Assembly (NCBI GenBank): GCA_030670605.1
Contig: DAOVBK010000036.1
Coordinates: 1 to 10,054, forward strand
Direction of reading: 5' to 3'
Source of the DNA: Candidatus Stahliibacteriota bacterium
Lineage (GTDB): Bacteria; Hydrothermota; Tepidihabitantia; SM23-42
Length of the DNA stretch: 10,054 nt
Every line of letters begins with the position of its first letter. Positions within the stretch are counted from its first letter, which is position 1. Below are positions 5,218-10,054 of this stretch, in pieces. The position numbers and the translations under genes were made by a program. The notes beneath the pieces are model-generated. The model did no database searches, had not been told where the DNA came from, and saw nothing but the letters and a program-made list of their open reading frames with translations.

Positions 5218-5245
5218 TTGACAGCCACTGCATATTATTTACACT
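5218..5245 (+). promoter_or_regulatory. Sigma-70-like promoter for the efflux operon
   Basis: TTGACA at 5218-5223 is followed after 16 bases by TACACT at 5240-5245, which matches the -10 consensus at four positions. An A-rich run precedes the -35 box. Transcription would start near 5252, about 48 bases before the ATG at 5300, whose ribosome binding site is AAGGAGG at 5285-5291. Confidence 0.5.
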
Positions 5246-5299
5246 ACTTGCAGAGGGAAGTACCTGAGTTCTATCAGTATGTGGAAGGAGGCATATGCT

Positions 5300-6751
5300 A
5301 TGAAAGTACACTCCATTTTGTATGTGACTATTCTCTTTTTCACCCAGATAACCAATGCACAGACCATCGGAATGAGTGATTTCTTTGAATCAGTGCAACG
5401 AAGTCATCCGTTCTTCGTAAAAGAATCTTTGTCCGTGCAAATCGAAATGAAGGGGCAGGAACGATACCTGGGCGACCAGGATTGGTCAATCAGTGTCTCG
5501 CCATACTACACGTACCAGAAACCAGTGAGCTCGGGTTTGGGTGTACCTGAGGAGATTAGTATCGCGGCTGGTGAAATATCAGCAGAGAAGGCGCTCTGGA
5601 GCACTGGTGGCAGGTTCTCAGTTTCGTGGACATCCGACTATACTGATCAGGAAATTCCCGACATTGTTATTCCTTTTCAGCCGCAGGACATTGTCATTCC
5701 TGCTGGTCCAGCGAGATTATATACAAACAAGCTGTACCTCATGTACTCTCAGCCACTACTTCAGAATTACGGTGGTACGTTGGACAGACTCAGCTACGAA
5801 TTGAGTGATTACGCTGTTGACTTCACGAAACTTCAGGCATTGGAGAATCAAGAAGAATTTGTGTTGGACTTAGGAATGCGGTTTCTGGATTGGACCCTCC
5901 TTTCTGAACAAAACAGGATCGCCAAGGAACGGCTGGCACTTGCGGAGGAGCAGCTGCGACAAATCGAGAGAAAATGGGTGGCAAATCTGGTGGAGAAGGT
6001 GGATGTCTTGCGCACCGAGGATGCGGTCCGGATTGTTCAACAGGCCCTTGTTTTGCTTGAATCCCAGTGGAAGGCACAACAGGCAGAGCTGGCCGTTCTT
6101 GCTCAGTCTCAAGAACTCTATACTCGGAGTCCAGAATATGATTTGTATAAGATAGAATCTTTGCCAGAACCTGACGAAGCGGTTCTCCAGCTAAGGGAAA
6201 GATCGAGGCTTTTGGAGGCTCTTAATGCCCGGCGTGAACAACTTGCACATTTGCGCACTGGTTTTGCAGAAACAAGCCGTCCGCAACTTTTTCTCAGCAT
6301 TGGAGCTGGTCTTCAACGAGGTGATGAAGAATTTACGAATTCCTTTGAACTTGACAGGCCAGATGTATTGGTCGCTCTTGACTTCCGTTATCCTTTGGGT
6401 AATCGAACTGCCAAGGCAGATGTTGCGAAGACAAATCTTGAAATAAAACAGCTCGAGAAGGCTATTGAAGATGTCGGCTTAGACCTCGAAGCAGGTGTGC
6501 GGAATTCACTAATTTCGATAAACGAAATGAAAAAGGTCCTTGTGTTGAATCAGGAGCAGATTGAATCCGCGAGGGCTCGAACACGGGAAGAGGTGCGTCT
6601 CTACAATCAAGGTCGCAGTGATCTCTTCTTTGTTATTCAGAGTCAAGATAATGCAGCAATAGCCAAGCTCACATATGCACAGAATGCAGCGAATTACCAC
6701 AAGTTGTTACTTCAATATCACGCGCTCATGGATGAGTTGTTGAGCCAATAA
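5300..6751 (+). CDS. TolC-family outer-membrane efflux channel (483 aa)
   Basis: The ATG at 5300 is preferred because AAGGAGG (5285-5291) lies eight bases upstream and a signal peptide starts right there (KVHSILYVTILFFTQITNAQ); the upstream ATG at 5279 would add seven residues ahead of it. The stop is TAA at 6749-6751. The mature protein has the two-fold outer-membrane efflux (OEP) repeat. The first half has beta-strand segments and QPLLQNYGG (about residues 153-161) followed by long helices (LALAEEQLRQIERKWV and NLVEKVDVLRTEDAVR). The second half has FRYPLGNRTAKADV near 364-377 and ends with GRSDLFFVIQSQDNAAIAKL and a final helix. TolC proteins form trimers that cross the outer membrane and periplasm to export substrates delivered by an inner-membrane pump. 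The permease gene follows after 13 bases and its ribosome binding site overlaps this stop, so the two are surely co-expressed. Confidence 0.9.
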   Translation: MKVHSILYVTILFFTQITNAQTIGMSDFFESVQRSHPFFVKESLSVQIEMKGQERYLGDQDWSISVSPYYTYQKPVSSGLGVPEEISIAAGEISAEKALWSTGGRFSVSWTSDYTDQEIPDIVIPFQPQDIVIPAGPARLYTNKLYLMYSQPLLQNYGGTLDRLSYELSDYAVDFTKLQALENQEEFVLDLGMRFLDWTLLSEQNRIAKERLALAEEQLRQIERKWVANLVEKVDVLRTEDAVRIVQQALVLLESQWKAQQAELAVLAQSQELYTRSPEYDLYKIESLPEPDEAVLQLRERSRLLEALNARREQLAHLRTGFAETSRPQLFLSIGAGLQRGDEEFTNSFELDRPDVLVALDFRYPLGNRTAKADVAKTNLEIKQLEKAIEDVGLDLEAGVRNSLISINEMKKVLVLNQEQIESARARTREEVRLYNQGRSDLFFVIQSQDNAAIAKLTYAQNAANYHKLLLQYHALMDELLSQ

Positions 6752-6764
6752 GGAGAGGGAGAGA

Positions 6765-9700
6765 ATGAATCCTTTTTTTAAATTCTTTGCTGAACGCCAT
6801 ACACTGGCAAATCTCATCATCATCATGACCATTGTACTCGGCTTGCATACACTGTTTCAGATCAAACGCGAGATATATCCAGAAGTTGACATGGGTTTCA
6901 TGGTGATTCGAACACTCTATCCCGGTGCATCACCTGAGGACGTTGAGCTCAATGTCACGAACAAGATCGAAGACGAACTGAAAAATGTTGATGGCCTCGA
7001 TAGGACAACATCCATTTCTATGGAAAACGTTTCAGTAATCTTTGCCTATATTGATGTTGATGCCAAGGACCAGGATGACGTGAAAGCAGAGGTGCGCGAG
7101 GCGGTGGGCAGGGTCACCGAATTTCCTGCTGAGGTTACCGAGTCTCCACAGATAAATGAATGGAAGACAACCAATATTCCAATTATAGAGGTTGGGTTGT
7201 CTGGAGACATACCTTACCGTCAACTGCGGGAACTCGCGAGGCAATTCGAGAAGAAGCTCAGAGATGTACCAGGCGTATCCCGATTAGACAGATATGGCTA
7301 CCGCGCTCGGGAAATAAAGGTGGAGGTGTCACCAAAATCAGTAAAAAACTATCAGATACCTCTGCGAGAGATCATGTGGGCAATACAAGGACGCAACATC
7401 CGTGCTACCGCAGGTAATCTCGAATCGTATACAAGCGAGAAGAATCTTGTTACTCTGTCGCAGTTCAAAGACCCCTATGAAGTTGGTGATGTTGTCGTTC
7501 GTTCCACATTTGAAGGACCACTCGTCAAGATAAAGAGCTTGGCGATAATCATGGACGACTTTGAAGAGGCGCGCATTCTGTCGCGCATGAATGGTAAACA
7601 GGCAGTTTCTTTTGTTGTTTACAAGAACGAATCTGCTGACATTGTCGGTACTGCCACGGCAATCAAAGAACTCGCTGCTGACACGCAAGAGAAGCTTCCT
7701 GCCGGAGTTAATGTTCTCTATTCAACAGACCAGTCGCAATACGTGAGCAATCGCTTCAATGTTGTGATTACTAACGGTTTGATTGGTCTTGTCTTTGTTA
7801 TTATTATATTGATGCTTTTTCTTAATTTCCGGGTCTCTTTCTGGGTAGCAATGGGTATTCCTGTTTCCTTACTCGGTGTCATATTTCTGCTGCCTTTCTT
7901 TGACCGATCGCTGGACAGCATAATACTTTCTTCAATGATACTGGTCATTGGAATCATTGTTGATGACGCTATTATTATTTCTGAAAATATCTATCAAAGG
8001 AGGGAAAGGGGTGAGCCACCTTTGCAGGCAGCGGTCGAGGGCATTCGTGAAGTGTTCTGGCCTGTACTCGTTACGGTGTTGACCACTTTTCTCGCGTTCG
8101 CACCGATGTTTTTCATGAGCGGTAATTTCGGCAAATTCATCATCGTCATTCCGTTGACTATTAGCCTTGCTCTCTTTGTTTCGCTTACAGAAGCGATAGT
8201 CGCATTGCCTGCACACCTTCTTCCTGGACTACGCAAAACACGCGAAACGAAGAAAAGGAGCCGTCGGTGGTTTGAGTACCTGCGTGATAGGTACCGAGGA
8301 GTTCTTTGCAGGATATTGAGAGTTCGTGGTTTGGTCATACTACTGTTTGTGATTGTACTTGGTGCAGTTGGGTTCGTTGGCGCGAAATACATTAAGTTTA
8401 TTCTGTTTCCATCAAAAATGGCGACCGAGTTCTACATATTCGCACTGATGCCAATAGGTAGTTCACTTGAAGCGACCTCTGATAGAGTGAAGGTGATTGA
8501 AGATCTTCTTCTCGAGCTCCGTGAAGATGAGCTCGAGTCTTTTGTCACGCGTATTGGCGAGAATCCATGGCTTAATGCCGAGAGTGAACACTATGCTGCA
8601 CTGTCAGTTAGTCTTACACCATATGCGACACGTGACCGGACTGCAGATGAGATCGTTGAGGAGTTGAGACAGCAAACTGACGGAATCGACGGTTTTGAGA
8701 GCATTTCCTATATGATTGAGTCGGGTGGACCACCGGTTGGCAGACCGATTAGCATACAGATAGTAGGGTCAAGCGACGAACTGCGTCGGGAAGCCGCTGA
8801 TAGCCTTGTGGCTTTCATGGGGTCTATTAATGGTGTGAAAGACATTCAGCGTGATGACAAGGCGGGCAAAGACCAGGTTGAGATAATAATCAATTATGAC
8901 AAGCTTGCGCGTCTTGGGCTTACTGTTGCTGATATAGCGCAGAACGTGCGTATTGCATATGATGGAGAAATCGCCACCAGTGTGCGCTACGGGGATGAAG
9001 ACGTTGATTTTCGTGTCATGTTTGAGGAACAATACCGCAGGCAATTGGATTACATAAGGGCTCTCCCTGTGCCGAATCGCCAGGGGCGACTCATTCCGCT
9101 CGGATCCGTGGCTGAACTCGAAACAGGACCTGGTCCAGGTGATTATCGGCATTACAAAGGTGAACGAACCACAACGGTTGAAGCTGATGTTGACCAGAGT
9201 ATCATTACCGCAGTTGAGGTCAGCGAGATGATCTATGGACGCTTCGATCCCGAGGAGATGTGGCCCGGGATACGGTTTGTAAAGGGCGGTGAGGTGATGG
9301 AAACTGAAGAATCCATGGCGAGCCTCTATGCAACATTCGCGATTGCGGTTGTTGCAATCTACTTCCTCCTCGTGCTTCTGTTTAACTCATTCAGCCAACC
9401 GTTCACCGTGATTGTCGCAATACCGTTTGGCTTAGTCGGTGTTATTTTGGCATTTTTGATTCATAATGAGCCCATGAGCTTTGTCGGTATGCTCGGCGCG
9501 ATTGGTCTTGCTGGTGTCGTTGTTAATGATTCGCTGGTCTTGGTTAGCCACATCAATGATTTACGTCGGAGACATCCTGAAGAAACAGTTCTCAACATTG
9601 TGGGACGGGGCACGTCAAATCGTTTGCGCGCAGTCATCTTGACGACACTGACCACAGTAGCGGGGTTGATACCTCTTGCATACGGCTTGGGCGGCAGTGA

Positions 9701-9854
9701 TCCATTTATGGCGGCAACAGCTCTTGCTCTTGGCTATGGTCTGTTGTTTGCTACACCACTTACACTCCTTTTAGTGCCGTGTCTGTATCTTGTTCAAAAC
9801 GATATACAACGCGTCCTCGCCATGATTTTCAGAAGGCGGCGCGTACATGAATGA
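6765..9854 (+). CDS. RND-family efflux permease, HAE1/AcrB type (1029 aa)
   Basis: The ATG at 6765 follows AAGGAGAGGG (6750-6759), and the stop is TGA at 9852-9854. Length and layout are those of a complete RND pump: TM1 about 13-31, a periplasmic porter region beginning REIYPEVDMGFMVIRTLYPG, TM2-TM6 about 336-480, TM7 about 522-541, a second periplasmic region, and TM8-TM12 about 853-1010. The TM4 aspartate pair used for proton transfer is present (IVDDAIIISENI, Asp400-Asp401). In TM10, where AcrB has Lys940-Asn941, this protein has Asn921-Asp922 (VVNDSLVLV), a variant I recall in other HAE1 members. Trimeric RND pumps use the proton gradient to push drugs, lipids or other amphiphiles into a TolC channel. 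The TolC-type partner is just upstream; no periplasmic adaptor gene is visible. Substrate cannot be told from sequence. The next gene overlaps the stop. Confidence 0.95.
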   Translation: MNPFFKFFAERHTLANLIIIMTIVLGLHTLFQIKREIYPEVDMGFMVIRTLYPGASPEDVELNVTNKIEDELKNVDGLDRTTSISMENVSVIFAYIDVDAKDQDDVKAEVREAVGRVTEFPAEVTESPQINEWKTTNIPIIEVGLSGDIPYRQLRELARQFEKKLRDVPGVSRLDRYGYRAREIKVEVSPKSVKNYQIPLREIMWAIQGRNIRATAGNLESYTSEKNLVTLSQFKDPYEVGDVVVRSTFEGPLVKIKSLAIIMDDFEEARILSRMNGKQAVSFVVYKNESADIVGTATAIKELAADTQEKLPAGVNVLYSTDQSQYVSNRFNVVITNGLIGLVFVIIILMLFLNFRVSFWVAMGIPVSLLGVIFLLPFFDRSLDSIILSSMILVIGIIVDDAIIISENIYQRRERGEPPLQAAVEGIREVFWPVLVTVLTTFLAFAPMFFMSGNFGKFIIVIPLTISLALFVSLTEAIVALPAHLLPGLRKTRETKKRSRRWFEYLRDRYRGVLCRILRVRGLVILLFVIVLGAVGFVGAKYIKFILFPSKMATEFYIFALMPIGSSLEATSDRVKVIEDLLLELREDELESFVTRIGENPWLNAESEHYAALSVSLTPYATRDRTADEIVEELRQQTDGIDGFESISYMIESGGPPVGRPISIQIVGSSDELRREAADSLVAFMGSINGVKDIQRDDKAGKDQVEIIINYDKLARLGLTVADIAQNVRIAYDGEIATSVRYGDEDVDFRVMFEEQYRRQLDYIRALPVPNRQGRLIPLGSVAELETGPGPGDYRHYKGERTTTVEADVDQSIITAVEVSEMIYGRFDPEEMWPGIRFVKGGEVMETEESMASLYATFAIAVVAIYFLLVLLFNSFSQPFTVIVAIPFGLVGVILAFLIHNEPMSFVGMLGAIGLAGVVVNDSLVLVSHINDLRRRHPEETVLNIVGRGTSNRLRAVILTTLTTVAGLIPLAYGLGGSDPFMAATALALGYGLLFATPLTLLLVPCLYLVQNDIQRVLAMIFRRRRVHE

Positions 9855-10054
9855 GATTGATACACACGTACAGCAATTCCGGAGTGTTCTCAATAAGTCG
9901 CTAAAGGTTTTCTTCAAGGACGCAATACGCGTTGCGCTGAGCAATCCGTCTCAGGCATACTTCTTCTACAAAACTGTCCGGCGGCAACAGAAGGCAGCAC
10001 GGCTCAGGAAGCAGTGGGAGAAGCGTGGCGTTGTTGTACCGCCAGTTTTGATTT
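9847..10054 (+). CDS. N-terminal part of a probable radical SAM protein (69 codons, runs off the window end)
   Basis: An ATG at 9847 overlaps the end of the permease gene by eight bases; a modest AAGG (9833-9836) precedes it by ten bases. The frame is open to the window edge and reads MNEIDTHVQQ, then FKDAIRVALSNPSQAYFFYK (residues 24-43), then a basic segment RRQQKAARLRKQWEKRGVVV and PPVLI. I recall this order, F-x-DAxRxALxNPxQAxFFxxT, a Lys/Arg-rich helix and then VPPxxIxSIT, as the opening of a radical SAM subfamily in which the iron-sulfur CxxxCxxC motif comes within the next dozen residues. That motif would lie just beyond the window, so the assignment is from the N-terminal pattern only. 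The overlap implies translational coupling with the efflux permease. Confidence 0.6.
   Translation, partial: MNEIDTHVQQFRSVLNKSLKVFFKDAIRVALSNPSQAYFFYKTVRRQQKAARLRKQWEKRGVVVPPVLI

Overview
The window looks like a chromosomal segment from a Gram-negative-type (diderm) bacterium. A TolC-family outer-membrane channel, a DUF3078-like outer-membrane barrel protein and several signal-peptide-bearing proteins all imply an outer membrane. Base composition is mid-range. Genes are tightly packed and use strong AGGAGG-like ribosome binding sites. The DUF3078-like barrel and the style of the intergenic repeats suggest the FCB superphylum or a neighbouring uncultured lineage (WOR-3-like). That placement is inference, because no rRNA or universal marker gene is present. 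TGA serves as a normal stop codon here.

Layout. Bases 1-76 (minus strand) hold the first 25 codons of a probable cupin protein. A GTCATTGCGAG-type palindromic repeat lies at 226-260. A small hydrophobic membrane protein follows on the minus strand (276-479) with its own promoter (501-528). Bases 541-1040 carry no gene. They are an unusual mosaic of very short period repeats: heptamers GATACNN, octamers NNATNGTC that flip into their reverse complement GACNATNN in two blocks, and heptamers ending GCCA. A good promoter sits between the two octamer blocks and reads into the next gene.

From 1052 to 4036 five plus-strand genes run close together: an unknown multi-pass membrane protein, a TPR protein with a lipoprotein-like signal, a DUF3078-like outer-membrane protein, the mechanosensitive channel MscL with a C-terminal zinc-ribbon tail, and an unrecognised basic protein that may be an alpha-helical toroid. 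A small secreted protein follows (4107-4565), then a 5'-truncated TrkA-type potassium-channel regulator pseudogene broken by one in-frame TGA.

From 5300 to the window end is an apparent operon behind a promoter at 5218-5245: a TolC-family outer-membrane channel, a full-length RND (HAE1-type) efflux permease, and the start of a gene that overlaps the permease stop and resembles the N-terminus of a radical SAM family. No periplasmic adaptor gene is visible in the window, so the efflux complex would need an adaptor encoded elsewhere or downstream.

The most unusual item is the 541-1040 repeat mosaic. No CRISPR array, tRNA, rRNA, transposase or convincing rho-independent terminator was seen.
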